Shown: positions 1-12,476, counted from the first letter of the stretch. The stretch: 64,000 bases of DNA from Paralithodes platypus (GCA_032716605.1 CM064571.1:14144751-14208750); one strand, 5' to 3'. Notes: generated from the sequence alone by a model not told the origin. Numbers and translations are program-made.

Positions 1-558
1 GCCCATGATGCCGGGAAACCTGTGCACAGGACACCTCAGACAGAAGAAACACTACTCACGCTAACCAACTTAGAAGCAAACATTCAGCCTGCTGCCTTGT
101 ATCCTATTTTTGGATCTTTGACAAGTAATCTTAGGGAAGAAAGGATAGTTACACATTCTGAAGCTTGTTGTAATACTCAATTTAGGCATCTGACACAACT
201 CAATTATTGTGTTGAAGGTAGAGGACAGTCGAACCAACTAGGTTATTATGCCGGATGAGAAATTGAGCTATTTGACAAATTAGAAGTAACTGATAAGTCC
301 AAGACTTATTGTGACCCCCCAAGGTCTGTAATACCTCTTAAGGGACTTGGTGTTGAGAGAGTGAATCAGCCCAAAACCCCTCTGGCCAGAGATATTCCTC
401 AACACTGTACTTGTGAAAGGAACACCCCCAGACTTGTTGAATCGACTCGCTCTTGTTCTACTTTGTCAAATGCTCTCAACGAAGTTCAGCAACTGTGTGA
501 TAATTCACTAGTCACCACTAAGCAAACTAAAAACCTCCTACTCCTGGAAAGACGTTAG
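1..558 (+). pseudogene. Unrecognised coding fragment with one in-frame stop
   Basis: A single reading frame runs from the window edge to a TAG at 556-558, broken once by a TGA at 256-258. Both halves (22-258 and 361-558) are in the same frame and the stretch between them is open, so this looks like one decayed coding region entering from the left. The protein is polar, with several Cys (one CNT, one CTC) and a Leu-rich C-terminal stretch ending in LLLLERR. I recognise no domain. Its composition resembles gag-like structural proteins of retroelements, such as the frame at 18.5-22.6 kb, but I see no shared motif. It could equally be a host exon fragment. Confidence 0.3.
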
Positions 559-1149
559 TCAGTCCTTCAGTAGGGGAAACTTTAACTACAGCGTGAGTGA
601 GTGTAGGAGGACGAGCCGGAAACCGAGAGGGAAAAGTGATATTGCCAAACGATTACTGAAGTTATTCAGGCCAGACCCTTGAGTGTACGAGGGAACTAAA
701 GTGCCGTTAATCCCTATCGTAGAAGTGTAACTCTAAACATTATACCGCCCTCGACATAACTTCAATCCAGTGCTAAAATCGTTCTCCCAGTGCTCTACTC
801 TATAAACTCATTTATGTGACTCTCTAAGTTTCGTAGTGGTAACAGTGATTATAGTGAGGGTCTAGACCCAGATATGCCAAGATTCTCCTAAGTGCAACGT
901 AAGATTTACCGAAGTAGGCTTCACCCCTTCCCTTCTTAATTTGCTTTAGATATCCCGTTTGTTGGGAAAAAATTCACACCTATCCTACACCGGGGATCAA
1001 TACACACTTCCTCGAATTCAGGCTCCTGAATTCCTCGCGTAGGAGATACAGATCACCCTGTTACATATACATACGCCCATACGTAATAGAGAATACTTGC
1101 CACAGATCTGAGTTTATTCGTTCCCTATCATTCGGTTTCATGTTAGAAT
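559..1149. other. Unassigned spacer
   Basis: No long ORF, repeat or RNA gene stands out here. It may be the 3' continuation of the decayed coding fragment to its left. Confidence 0.3.
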
Positions 1150-1870
1150 TATAGGTTTAAGTCCCGGAGGGAAGAATAAAAACCTAATATTTAGTAGTGG
1201 CCCCGAAATCATTGACGATATGCCTATTAGTGTAATAGCCTCCTTTCAAGCTCCCGCGGTCAGCTAGTTTGAAACTCCCGCCGCCGCGGGGAACACGGAG
1301 TATTTCATCATAAGAGTACCGCTACTTCTCTTATGGAATCGTCTTATGATTGGGGTAAGCACTACGAAAAAACTTCATAAAAAATAAAAGAGAAAGATCA
1401 AATACAAATTTGTTATTGTCAAGCTTTCCATCTTCGTGGATTTCTTGTGTGGATTCTCGCCCAGACGGTGGAAACCGGACCGCCATTCGTCCTTCAATGA
1501 CATATCAAGACTAAATTCAAGACATCAAGCGAATGGAAAGGGGATGGACGGGAGGGCCCTACATCGTCAATGATTTCGGGGCCACAACTAAATATTAGGT
1601 TTTCATTCTTCCCCCCGGGACTCAAACCTATAATTTATTAGTGGCCCCTCCATCATTGACGATATGCCTGATATCTCAAGACTGGAAGGGGACATTCGTA
1701 CAATATCAACCACTAACAATACCATAGGTAGAGACAAAGAATCGTATAACAAATTTGAGATCTTTATTGGTTACATGCAATGTAGTATAAAAAATATAAA
1801 AGAGAGAAAGCAGTGCGTTACTTCGAAGAAGATCTGCTTTAAACATATGATAAGATTCTCACCTCGAGAT
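1150..1870 (+). repeat. Foldback repeat, family X, copy 1
   Basis: The element starts TATAGGTTTAAGTCCCGG and contains the inverted match ending ACTCAAACCTATAAT near 1635, giving roughly 85-bp inverted arms around a 300-bp core. A second block follows (TTATTAGTGGCCCCTCC from about 1636), then a tail with TTCGAAGAAGATCTGC near 1825. Clear relatives lie at 23595-24010 (reverse), 38571-38620 (fragment), 61548-62435 and 62438-63260. No coding capacity is visible. The inverted arms suggest a non-autonomous DNA transposon; the superfamily is unknown. Confidence 0.65.
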
Positions 1871-2004
1871 TAAAAAAATTGGTTGTCACGGAACAAGCTT
1901 CTATTCCTGATCAACATATATCTTATCCTAAAATTAATTTGTACCTGTTATATAATTTGTACATCTTGACTATACTGTACAGTATAGTTGCAACTATTAT
2001 ATGT

Positions 2005-2735
2005 ACTAGCAGGGGTACCCGGCGTTGCCCGGGTTTAAATTCTACCATAATCGCCATCACTACTACTACCGTAATCACCATCATCAATCACTACTACCAC
2101 AATCATCACAATACTACTACTACCATAATCACCGGCCTCGACCTCCCTGTGCCTCATTAAACGGCGACCTCGATTTCGGCCGCTAAATGACCTCCGATTT
2201 TGGATCTGACCTCATCCGTACCCCCCATTTTGAGGGGCTGCGAACAACTTTCGTTCCATACACCTTTTCGATCGGAGGCCTCCTTCTGCCCCAAACGGCC
2301 ATTTTGTATTCATTTTTTTCAATTTCGGCCTTGAAACGACCTCCGATCGTGGCCTCGCCCCCTCTATGATCTGACCCAGGTCAATTGACACCAACATGCA
2401 AAGTTTCAGCTCCCCAGGTCCAAAACTGCGGCCGCCTATTAACCCCTTCTGTACCGGCGACGTCTTTTGTATTTGATTTCAGCTACATTTATACGATTTT
2501 ACGTAGCTTAGGAAGGATATATGGTTGCTAAAAGTAATAATTAAGATAGTCTGGAGCTTTTTAATTTGTAGACATCCTTCCTAAACTGAAGAAAATCGTC
2601 TAATAGTAGCCAAAATAAAGTGAAAAGGATGTCGCCGGTACGGAAGGGGTTAAGAATACACAGACAGACAAACAGACACACGAACTGATTTAATAATATA
2701 GATTGGATCCTCATATTGAGATCCATAAAAAACTT
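2005..2735 (+). repeat. Dispersed repeat with GTACCCGGCGTTGCCCGGGT head, family R
   Basis: It begins near a GTACCCGGCGTTGCCCGGGT motif, passes through an imperfect ATC/ACC trinucleotide tract (2040-2150) and a block of repeated CTCCGATTTTGG/ATTTCGGCC words. It resumes after the small TTAA element at 2439-2653 with ACAGACAGACAAACAGAC and ends around TAATAATATAGAT. A related stretch (AAGTTTGGTGAAAATCCGTCC followed by GACGAC repeats) is at 51640-51780. From memory, heads and tails of this kind are common in arthropod dispersed repeats. I cannot assign a class. Confidence 0.4.
2439..2653. mobile_element. TTAA-flanked MITE, family F1 (piggyBac-like), copy 1
   Basis: 215 bp bounded by TTAA on both sides. 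The termini are inverted: CCCCTTCTGTACCGGCGACG on the left, and on the right the reverse complement of CCCCTTCCGTACCGGCGACA. TTAA duplications and CCC...GGG ends are hallmarks of piggyBac-type elements; there is no transposase. It interrupts the family R repeat. The internal halves (CTTAGGAAGGATATATGG and CATCCTTCCTAAACTG) also form an imperfect hairpin. Confidence 0.75.
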
Positions 2736-2739
2736 GTTG

Positions 2740-3365
2740 CTGAGGAACAAACTTCTATTCCTACTTAGCTTTCATTGCCGAACATACTTTTTGTTCTAAA
2801 GTATTAGTAGATAAATTATATACTTTGTGCATTTTTAAAGTATCTTATTGTACCTTAATCTATATATCTTTACATAGAAAAGAATATTTTTAGTTGTATA
2901 ACCGGCTCGACTTATCACATCTCGTGACCTCTCGTCTAGTCCAGCAGAGGGACGTCGGCCGGCGGAGGGGTTCTTGGGGTCTTATGTGCTTACTTGGACT
3001 TGCACCCTTCTTTTTTGCCTGTCCAGATAAAACTCAAGCAATTTAGCAGTTAAGAAAAACTAGCCTCGTAGGCGGCCGTCCATACTGAGTAGTACTGCCT
3101 AACATATTGGGCTATCAACCGGTATAGCGTCAGGAAATCCAGAGAAAAGGAGTCTCAAACGATGGTGCATCGTTATAAAAATTAATAATTTCGTAATGTC
3201 TGAAAGACTCACTTGACTAATGGTTTTGGGCCGTGGACCATACACTTGGAATTGCCACCCTTAACAATCAATCAGGAAGCCAGTCCGCTTCTCGTGATGC
3301 GACTCCGTATGCCATGACTCATAGTCGTCATGTTTGTCGAGGATGAGTTGTCCTCCCTTATTTTA
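2740..3365. other. Unassigned spacer
   Basis: AT-rich on the left, then a short GC-rich patch (2930-2970). No ORF, repeat or RNA feature could be supported. Confidence 0.3.
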
Positions 3366-3582
3366 AGAACATAAGAACATAAGAAAATGGGAGTCTGCAG
3401 AAAGCCGATTGGCCTAAGCAAGGCAGATCCCTGTCCCACACAACCCCAAATCAATAACAAAGCCCAATTATAGGCTCAACACTCTAATACCCTGAGGATC
3501 ATCTTACCAAAACGGTTAGAGATTAACGCAGGATTATGGGGGTCTGCAGAGCGCTGATTGGCCCAACCCGGCTGATCCCCCT

Positions 3583-6581
3583 TCACACCCAACCCTTCTC
3601 GTCCATATGCTTATCCAATTTTATCTTAAAGCTCCCTACAGTTTTAGATCCCACTATAGCACATGGTAGTCCATTCCACCCATCTACAACTCTGTTACCA
3701 AACCAATATTTGCCTATATCTTTTCTGAAACGAAATTTATCTAATTTGAAACCATTGGTACGAGTTCTTTCGCTATCACTGAGCTTTAGTACATTTGTCA
3801 TGTCCCCTTTGTTAATCCCACTAACCCACTTGAACACCTCTATCATATCCCCTCTAACTCTGCGTCTCTCTAACGAATGTAAACCTAATTTCTTCAACCT
3901 TTCTTCATACGGAAGATTTCTAATATTATGGATCATTTTTGTCATTCTACGCTGTACTCTCTCCAATGAATCTATGTCCATTCTGTAATAAGGACACCAA
4001 AATTGGACAGCATAATCCATATGGGGTCTCACTAATGACAAGTAAAGTTTTAAGATAACATCAGCAGTTCTGTTACTCACACTCCTAGAGATGAACCCGA
4101 GAATCCTGTTTGCCTTATTACGAACGCCTATACACTGTTTTCTAGGCTTCAAATCATTGCTAACAAACACACCTAGATCTTTCTCGCAGTCTGAATTTTC
4201 TAATTCTAAATTAGCTAGTTTATATTTAACATTTGTTTGCATCTTCCCTATCTTTAATACCTTGCATTTGTCAATGTTAAACTTCATCTGCCAATTTACT
4301 GACCATTCATGTAAGGTATCTAGATCCCTTTGGAGGCACTCTATATCGCTATCTGAATCAATTGATCTCCCCATTTTAGTATCGTCTGCGAATTTACTTA
4401 TCCTACTAGTTATACCTAAATCTAGGTCATTTATGTATATAAGAAACAACAGGGGACCTAATACCGATCCCTGGGGGACACCACTTTTGACTGCTCCCCA
4501 CTCTGACTTGGTACCATTTATGCTGACTCTCTGTTTCTTACCAATTAGCCATGACCTAATCCATCCCAACAACGCCCCACCTATTCCATGTGCCTCAACC
4601 TTTCTCATCAATCTCTCATGAGGGACTCTGTCGAAAGCTTTACTGAAATCTAAATATATAATATCGTATGCCTTGTCATTATCTACTGCTTCATATACCT
4701 CTGAGAAAAAACTAAGCAAATTAGTAAGGCAAGAACGTCCCTGTGTGAATCCATGCTGAGAAGAATTGATTAAGTTAAATGTTTCTAAGTGGTTTCTCAT
4801 TTTCCTAGCAATAATTGACTCTAGTAGCTTTCCTATGATTGAGGTGAGACTAATGGGACGATAATTGGATGCTATTGATTTATCACCTTTTTTGAAAATC
4901 GGAACTACATTTGCAAGCTTCCAAGCTTCTGGAACTATACCTGTTTCTAATGAATTGTTAAAAAGAAATGTTAATGGGTAACTTAACTCATCTCTGCATT
5001 CTTTTAATACTCTGGCATATACCTCATCGGGACCAGGCGATTTCTGAGGTTTCAGTCTGTCAATTTCCTTAAGCACATCATTTCTACTTATAGTAACCGT
5101 ACTTAACCTATTTTCTATACTATCTCTATATACCTTACGGACTTCTGGAATCTGTGCCAAATTTTCATTAGTGAAAACGGATAGAAACTGACTATTTAAT
5201 GTACTGCACATTTCTAAATCATTTTCTGTCATTTCTCCTATCGAAGTTTTAAGGGGGCCTATTATCTCTAACTTTAGATTTATATAGCTGGTAAAAAGCC
5301 TTAGGGTTATTTTTTGAGTCATTGGCTATCCTGATTTCATAATTTCTTTTGTCTGTCCTTATACATTTTTTAACCTCTCTTGATAGATTCTGATAGTAAG
5401 CAAGTAGGTGAATTTCGCCTTTCTTTATTTTTCGATATATTCCTCTCTTTTTTCCTAGAAGGTCTAATAGTCTATTATTCATCCATTTGGGTTGGTTCTG
5501 TGTTGATCTAAATTTTCTTTTGGGGATATATTTATTTTGCGCATTGTGGAGTGAAGAAATAAAATTATTATATGTAGCTGTCAAATTATCCTGAGTTAAG
5601 ACAGGTATCTGAGAGAGAGTATGTTCATTAGCGCACCTGGGTCCACTTAATAGTTTAACCATAGGATCGACTCTTAAGGCTCGTCTTAATCCACCATAAT
5701 TGGCTTTTCTGAAATCTGGGATAAGTGTCGTATTCTCTTTAGCCTTTCCTGTCCATTGTATGTTAAAATAAATTGATTTATGATCACTATTTCCTAGTTG
5801 GTCTCCTATCTCTACATTATTTATCATTTGTTCATTATTACTGAGAACTAAATCGAGGATATTATTACCTCTAGTAGGCGAGTCTATGAATTGAAATAAA
5901 AAACTATCCTGTACCGCCTCAATAAACTCTTTTGAATCTGAGTCGCCGATTTGATCCTGCCAATCAATATTCGGAAAATTAAAATCCCCTATAATACACA
6001 CATTGCTAAACCTTGATGCTATTTTCACTTCCTGCCATAAAGCTGTACCTTCGTTTCTACTCATATTGGTGGTCTATAAATAACTCCAATAATTATGGTC
6101 TCACTACCTTCGCTAACCTCAACCCAAACACTTTCGTTATCAGTATTTAGTCTAATACCTGATTTAATACAGCTTTTTAAAGAACTCCTGACAAACACTG
6201 CTATTCCGCCGCCCCTCCTACTTGTTCGGTCGCGTTTAAACAAACTATATCCTGGTATATGGAATTCTGCTAAAAAATGTCTTGATTCTGTATTAATCCA
6301 TGTTTCAGTCAGTGCTATAATGTCTATATTTCGTTGCTAACAAGTGCTCTAAGTTCATCCATTTTGTTACATAAACTCCTACAGTTTGTATAATATAATC
6401 GCAATGAATTTATTTTACTGGTATCGGATTTACCTTTATTTCTAACTGAATTCCCATCTTCTGTTACACCTTTAATATTTCTACTAGCAGTACAATTACA
6501 ATCCTGTGACTGATATTTTCTATTCCTATCTGATGTACCAGTACGGCAATTTACCCTATCTAGACAATTATTCTTACTCAT
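3583..6581 (-). pseudogene. CR1-like ORF2: apurinic-type endonuclease plus reverse transcriptase, frameshifted
   Basis: The frame is broken into four pieces (6581-6324, 6243-6061, 6064-5249, 5322-3583). Endonuclease landmarks in order: LYYTNCRSLCNKMDELR, a GGGIAVFVR block, GVIYRPP, IIGDFNFPNIDW and GNSDHKSI. RT landmarks in the 579-residue last piece: YRPISLTS, DFSKAFDRVPH, SGVPQGSVLGPLLF and the catalytic FADDTKMG. These are followed by the thumb/C-terminal region with CPYYRMDIDSLERVQRR. There is no RNase H domain, as expected for CR1. The protein would nick the target and copy the RNA at that site. Multiple frameshifts make it non-functional. Confidence 0.9.
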
Positions 6582-6604
6582 ATTCTCAGGCTTTATTTTC
6601 AGCG

Positions 6605-7551
6605 AAACCCCGCGACAATCCTATCTATTGACCTAGCTAAATTTGCCACCCCTAGCCGAGAAAGATGAACCCCGTCCTGTGCGTACAACTGATTTTTACC
6701 ATAGAAACGGGTCCAGTTATCAAGGAATGGTATTGCATTTGCATTACAGTATTTTCCAGCCGACAATTGATACCAATTGCCCTAGATGACCATTCCTTGC
6801 TGACCCCTCTCCGTGGCAAGATACTGTGTACTACAGGTATGCCTCCCTTCCTCCTAACTTTATCTAACACCTCCCTGTACTGCCGAAGCAGTACTTCCGT
6901 CCTACCTTTACCAACATCATTGCTCCCTGTACTGAGACAGATAATGGGGCTATCTCCAATATCTTTCATGATGTAATCAATGTCCTCTAACACCTTCCCA
7001 ACCCCGGCACCAGGCAGACAGACAAGCTTCCTAATATCAGTACAGGTGGACCTAGCTAAGTGTCTGACCATGGAGTCCCCAACAATTGAGAAGGACTTGC
7101 CTCTCCTTGTCGATGACTTGGTAGCAGCTGCGGCAGCGGCAGGAACTCCTGGGGCAGCAGTTGAAGGTACTCCTGGGGGGGCAGCAGTCACACCATTCCC
7201 TGTTGGAGGCAACTTACTTACCTTTCTCCTGGTTTCCTCGCCGAAGGAAGCACTCGCAGCCTCACCATCACATTCGTCATCCAAGGTGATGAACTTGTTG
7301 CTGAGGGCAACTGGCCGCCGTAGAAATTTGCAGGTTGTTGCACTTGTTGGAACAACTGTCCAGGGAGCATCACGATCCCTAACAGCAGTTGCACTATCCT
7401 CACTTTTCTTGTCAGCGAAAGTCAGCTTTAAGGCCAAATTCTCGTCTTTGAGAGACTGCACCTCTCTCTCCACATTTTCCATCCTTTCTTGCAAAGCAAG
7501 ACAAAGCTGGAGAATATGAGAGGAGGTAGCAATCTCGTCAACACCAGCCAT
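6605..7551 (-). pseudogene. CR1-like ORF1, SGNH/GDSL esterase-type, frameshifted
   Basis: The ORF starts MAGVDEIATS at 7551. Residues about 15-50 form a short heptad-like coiled coil (ERMENVEREVQSLKDEN), followed by a low-complexity Ala/Pro/Thr linker and an SGNH-hydrolase-like domain. Block I is FSIVGDSMVRHL (catalytic Ser) and block III is STGSNDVG. The open frame ends at 6652 in unrelated sequence. The expected Asp/His block (DGVHLS) is present in the neighbouring frame near 6650, so a one-base indel near 6750 broke it. Esterase-type ORF1 proteins are characteristic of CR1 LINEs and are thought to act in the ribonucleoprotein. It lies immediately upstream of ORF2. Confidence 0.82.
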
Positions 7552-8106
7552 TTTAAGAAAGCGTTAATACTATCACCACACTATGGGCAAAGATATTCAC
7601 TGCAGCAAAGGTCAGGCAGGTATTTTAACCTAAAGTTCTACCTTGGTACGGGACTAATGAAGATAAATGCATGGAAGCGTTAATGATGACAGATTTTATA
7701 CCTGCAGTCTCTTAATATTATGTTCTTTTACCAGCCCTGAGCATGGAAGGCTGAACCACTTGACTGCGGTCAACCTGAGGTAAAATAATTTTGTAGCTCC
7801 CGCCGCTCGCATTAACTATCTCTCCGGCCGAAGCCTTCGGAGATCGTTTAAACTATTAGCCTAAAAAATCCCGGCGTGTTTTGTTTACTTTACTCTGAAA
7901 TTTGTATGAAAAGTAGGTAAAAAACCAGGTAGGCCTGAGCTGGCGAGTTCGTAGGCATAGACGAGAAACATGCTTATAGTTTGTCTCCTTTGCTGGCGGT
8001 ATAGATCCACCGGCGCGGACTGACGAGAATTTTACGGTATATGCAAAAATGCAAAGGTCAAGGTGCCTTTTTGGGACTCTTTCCAGCTCTGATATTACTA
8101 CGTTAG
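7552..8106. other. Spacer between the LINE and the Gypsy element
   Basis: No convincing ORF. It includes the probable 5' UTR of the CR1-like LINE (downstream end on the plus strand) and a short CCGAAGCCTTCGG palindrome near 7827. The last four bases before 8111 (AGGT) are the Gypsy target duplication, so this was once contiguous with the sequence after 16700. Confidence 0.4.
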
Positions 8107-8110
8107 AGGT

Positions 8111-9926
8111 TGTTACGATCGGGTCTTGTATAAATCAGTGGCTCTTATACATTGGACTAGACTGGCATAAATTCAACAACGGAAACGCTAGATCCAACCC
8201 CTGATATAGAATCCCGTCGAACAAAGAACACATATACCCTCCAGAGTTATATCTGCGATAGCGGGGTATCTTAACTCTCAGTATCTATGTGCTTCTACTA
8301 TAGGCTGATGTTCTCTGAAACAGCCTATTACCTATAACATATGGTTGCTTAATTATGGTACACAAGGAAAAGATAGTTAACTTAATTAAATCACAAGAGT
8401 GATCTAATGCAAACAAGAAGAAGGTTTACTTAACGTTACTCTAATCAATAATATCTGCCACTCCTTTATGAAAGAAAGTGTTGTAAAGTCCTCAAGCACC
8501 GAACAAGGAATCTTCTGAATAATGTCGGATGCTACTAAGAAGAACGTATCGGAAATGGAACCACAAAATAGCAGGAGGCAGGACAATGCACGTGTAGGCT
8601 AAATACACAAAAAGACTGGACCTATAATGTTATTGGACACAAGAATATTATAAGCGGTGCAACAGTAATAATGCTCGCCACGAAAAAGTAGTACTCCTAT
8701 TAACAAAACCGGTCTATGCTGGTTGTGTCTCTCTACAGCAACCTAGACCTCAAAATGCTTGTGTAGAAATAATGGGTATGCATAAAAGAGTATATGATCT
8801 AATCCAGCTAATGTCTACCCGGGTTAATAAAGTCTAGCTGGGATGCGCAAAGGTACAGAATTCTGGTGGAGCAAGGCAGCTCCTAGCCTAGTGTGGACCT
8901 TGGGTCTGTGCGGCCTGATTACGTTAATATGAAGGGGTGCTCTCTTGAGGATTCTCGATCACAAGTATCGAGTATCCTCCTGGCGACCCTCAAAAGTAAA
9001 AGCAAATAGAGTTAGAACAGTGTTGGGTGGATTAGGCAAGCAGCCCTCACACACTACACAGTCTAAACTCCAAGGTACACAGACAAAAGATCCACCCAGG
9101 TAACCCACAGAATCCGTAGTGTCGTGCAGCTCAAAAGTAGCCTACACACAGTGAAAACACCAACAGCAAGGTACCTGATCCCTAGTCTAGCATTATTTAA
9201 CCCTGTAGAAACATTAGTGATTGATGGAGACAGTCCGAGCAATACAATCTCCCAAAAAGACAATGACTATCTTCAACCTTAGCCTAGTACATAAGAAATG
9301 TGAGATCCAGCATATAATACAATCTGGCCACCAATTCAAGGTGTGGATGTAGGGAACCAGAGGGGGATTGATATTAATAAAAGGTGAGGAAGTAGTGGAA
9401 ATGATAGAGGCAGTAGAAGAGAAAGATTCTAAGACAAGAGTGTGGAACAGTTCATGGGAGATGCTTAGAGTATGCTGTCTGGGACGGATCTGACCAGGAT
9501 ATTTCCAGGGACCGCATGGGTGGAGTCCCAGTTCGCAGGAATGGCACGAGGGCGCGCGACAGTCGCCCAGTAAGCAGCCGCCTAGTAGGCCGTGTTAGGC
9601 AGGAGGCAACGAATCCCGCGAGGCCTATGTAAGGGGCCGGCCACGCGCCACACTCACCACCAAGTCACACCACCTGGTCTCTCTCTCTCTCTCTCTCCCG
9701 CTCGCCTTCCCATCATTCAACTATTTAACACAATACTTTCAATTGACTAAATAAAATAGAAAGGATTGTGACAGACGAAAACAAAGAACAGTTCTGAACT
9801 GTCTGCAACACAAGCTTTCTCGAGAAGGAAAGTACACAAGGATAGGTAGTCTGTAGCTACATTCTCTGCCCTGGCGAGTCCTAGCGAGTAAGCCATGCGG
9901 TTCTGGGGGAAGCGGTGAGCGTCACA
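8111..9926 (-). repeat. 3' LTR of the Gypsy element
   Basis: 1816 bp, beginning TGTTACGATCGGG and ending GTCACA on the plus strand, so the element strand reads TGTGAC...GTAACA with TG/CA ends. It contains a (TC)n tract near 9680-9700. It differs from the partner LTR by scattered substitutions, microsatellite length and a 4-bp GCAA repeat difference. Small ORFs inside, such as 9063-9263, occur in both copies and are not convincing genes. Confidence 0.93.
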
Positions 9927-9935
9927 CCCCACCCA
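9927..9935 (-). promoter_or_regulatory. Polypurine tract candidate
   Basis: The element strand reads GGGTGGGG directly before the 3' LTR. Such a purine run normally primes plus-strand DNA synthesis. Confidence 0.6.
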
Positions 9936-10407
9936 AGATTTTTAAGAGACTCCAACTATGAGCTCTAAATCTGACACGCAGAACCCATACAAAATTCGCC
10001 ACTCCTAGTCACCCAGCGACAATGAAATGTAAAGCACAGTTCTCTTCAAAATAACACATTATAAAAATGAACAACCCCTCCCAACACAATAGATTAAATT
10101 ACATAGTTATGCTCATAAGAGCGAGCTTCACTAGCCCAGCCTTCTGAGAGGAGTACAACTCAGAATTTCTGCTATAACATACTTAAATAAAAATTAACTA
10201 TCAAAGAAAGTGTTTTTATAGGATTTTTATATTTTTAATATGTTTATGGCGGCTGCACTACAGGGGCAGCCTAGTTTTTTTTTCTTCTATACCAACACAG
10301 CACCTCCTACTTTACGACCCAATACGCTTGGCTACCCACGCGAGCCAACAAGCACCAGACGTAAACATACTAATCAAACCAAAGTAGGAGGCTACCCTTG
10401 TGATGAT

Positions 10408-12476
10408 CTACCCCGGGTCTTCCACCCTCGATAAGCAATCTGCAATCACATTCTCAGAACCGGCAATATGGCGTATGTCTAGGTTGTATTCCTGCAACAT
10501 TAATGACCACCTGGTGAGCCTCATATTCCGGTTATGGAATTGATTCAGGAACTTGAGGGGGTGATGGTCGGTGTAGATCACCACCACTGGTCCATAGGCT
10601 GGAACATACACCTCAAAGTGCCTGAGCGCTAGCACAATCGCCAGCAGTTCCTTCTCAACTACTGAATAGTTCTTCTGCGCCGAGTTGAACTTTTTTGAGA
10701 AGAAACTGACTGGGTGCTCCAGCCCATCTTCGTCTGATTGCATCAGAACGGCACCAGCCCCCACACCACTGGCATCAGTTGCCAGCTGGAATGGTCGGCT
10801 AAAGTCCGGGGCCCTGAGGATTGGGTGAGTACACAACAGGTGTTTTACTAGCAAAAAAGCCCTCTCACACTCAGGCGCCCACTTAAACTTTCTATCTTTG
10901 GCCAATAGGTCCGTCAGAGGAGCCAGCACAGTAGAGTAGCCCTGTATAAAGTGGCGGTAGTAACCAATCATGCCCAAAAACCTCATGATCTGCTTCTTGG
11001 TGGACGGCCTGGGGAAGTGGTTAATATCCAATATCTTGTTCTGTGGGGGCACACCTGGCCCAAACCCACCATGAACCCCAGATACTGCACGGTAGCTCGC
11101 ACAAAATCACACTTTCCCAGGTTGACCACCAAGTTTGCCTCGCTTAATTTCTTAAATAGGGATTCTACATGTTCACAGTGGCTCTTGAAATCGTCATCGT
11201 AGATAATGACGTCGTCCAGGTACACGGTACAGTTCGGAATGTCAGCCACTAACTCGTTCATCAAGCTTTGGAAGGTCGCTGGTGCGTTCTTTAGACCGTA
11301 CGGCATGACATTACAACGATATGTAGCACCATCCACCACAAAACCACACACCTCTTTCGCCCGTTCAGACAAAGGCACCTGCCAGTAACCTTTTACCAGG
11401 TCCACCTTGGTCAAGAACTTGGCCCTGCCAATCTTGTCTACACAGTCATCGACCCGGGGAAGAGGATATGGGTTGGTGGGAGTCAAGCCGTTTAGCCTGC
11501 GGTAATCAACACAGAAGCGCACCTTGCCATCCGGCTTAGGTTGCAGCGTTACGGGAGATGTCCACTTTACCGCCCCCTTCTCGATCAGTCCCTGTTGCAA
11601 CATATACTCCAACTCCGCCCGGAGGGCCGGAAGTTTAATAGGGGGCACCCTATAGGGCACTGATTTGAAGGGTGGGTGGTCTCCGACGTCAACGTCGTGC
11701 ACCTCCTGAGTAGTGAGGCCTGGGTGTTCCGCAAATACAGTAGGGTATAAACAGAATAGGCGCTCGACAGCCACACGCTGTTGCTCAGGTAGGTGTTGCA
11801 AAGCCTCATGAGCCGCCTGTCTCGTGTTTCCCGCCCACTGATCTGCAGAAACATGATAATCCCAGTTGTCATCCACCTGCGCATGACTGTCCCGTTCTCC
11901 TTCTCCACCTTGACTGCTGAAAGTCATCACGGGGAAAGTGAGAGGCTCAGGTGGGCGCCTCACATACTCCTTCATCAGGTTGACATGACATAACTGATTC
12001 CTCTTACGCCTGTCTGGAGTGGCCACCAGGTAATCTAAGTCCGAGAGCTTCTCTGCTACCCTATAAGGACCAGCGTACTTTGCGGATAAGGGATGACCTA
12101 CAAGAGGGAGTAGTATCAACACCTCCTGACCCACGTGAAACTCCCTGAGTTTCACCTTGTGGTCGTACCTGTCCTTCATGAGGGCCTGAGAGCCTACCAG
12201 ATTGCGGCCAGCCAACTCCAGACTACGCAACATTTGTTCTCTACTCTCATGTTCGACAGTACCGTCACTACACTTTAGAACCTCCGGGTCTTCTAGCTGC
12301 AATTTGCGAATATCTGAGGGAGCTAGCCTGTCTAAGTGTTTGCGAAACAGCTCATGCCCTCCCCCAACATCGAACTTTGCATCCCGTTGCTCTCTCCGTG
12401 TATACCGTTGCTGCTTCTGAGTCTCTTTAAGCCCTGCCTCTACACTCTCAGTGACAGTTGGTGGTGCTTCTCCAGA
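10408..12476 (-). pseudogene. Gypsy pol: integrase C-terminal (GPY/F) domain, then reverse transcriptase and RNase H
   Basis: After the stop that ends the protease piece (12477), the same frame stays open into the piece beginning MQLEDPEVLK at 12302. Residues 60-115 of that piece form an integrase C-terminal domain: GQEVLILLP, KYAGPYRV (GPY/F motif), ATPDRR and CHVNLMKEY. A linker follows, then the RT: KPDGKVRFCVDYRRLN, LTKVDLVKGYWQVPL, NVMPYGLKNAPATFQ and the catalytic YLDDVIIYDDD (residues 361-371). A one-base shift around 11050-11075 moves to the frame with GMIGYYRHF and RNase H (ATDASGVGAGAVL, SVVEKELLAI, YTDHHPLKFL), ending ADCLSR. No integrase DDE core is seen anywhere. Confidence 0.88.

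Larger units (their letters stand above)
3366..7551 (-). mobile_element. CR1-like non-LTR retrotransposon (LINE), nearly full length, decayed
   Basis: Read on the minus strand: ORF1 (7551-6652), ORF2 with endonuclease then RT (6581-3583), a 3' UTR, and a short tail of TTATGTTC repeats (AAGAACATAAGAACATAAG on the plus strand at 3366-3384). The 3' UTR contains two related blocks, each with CAATCGGC/CAATCAGC and TCTGCAGAC, at 3385-3450 and 3533-3595. The microsatellite-like tail instead of poly-A and the esterase-type ORF1 point to the CR1/L2 group of the Jockey superfamily. Partial copies are at 25985-27085, 27715-27860 and 47721-50875. Several frameshifts show it is dead. Confidence 0.88.

Noticed and set aside
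3536..4621. Plus-strand ORFs over the CR1 RT (3536-3988, 4091-4621)
   Set aside because: They are antisense shadows of the minus-strand RT frame, which has clear catalytic motifs.
6980..7519. 179-residue plus-strand ORF over ORF1
   Set aside because: Antisense to the esterase ORF1; Ala/Gly-rich because of the linker on the other strand.
9063..9263. 66-residue ORF present in both LTRs (also 15840-16040)
   Set aside because: It recurs only because the LTRs are copies; no domain or coding evidence.
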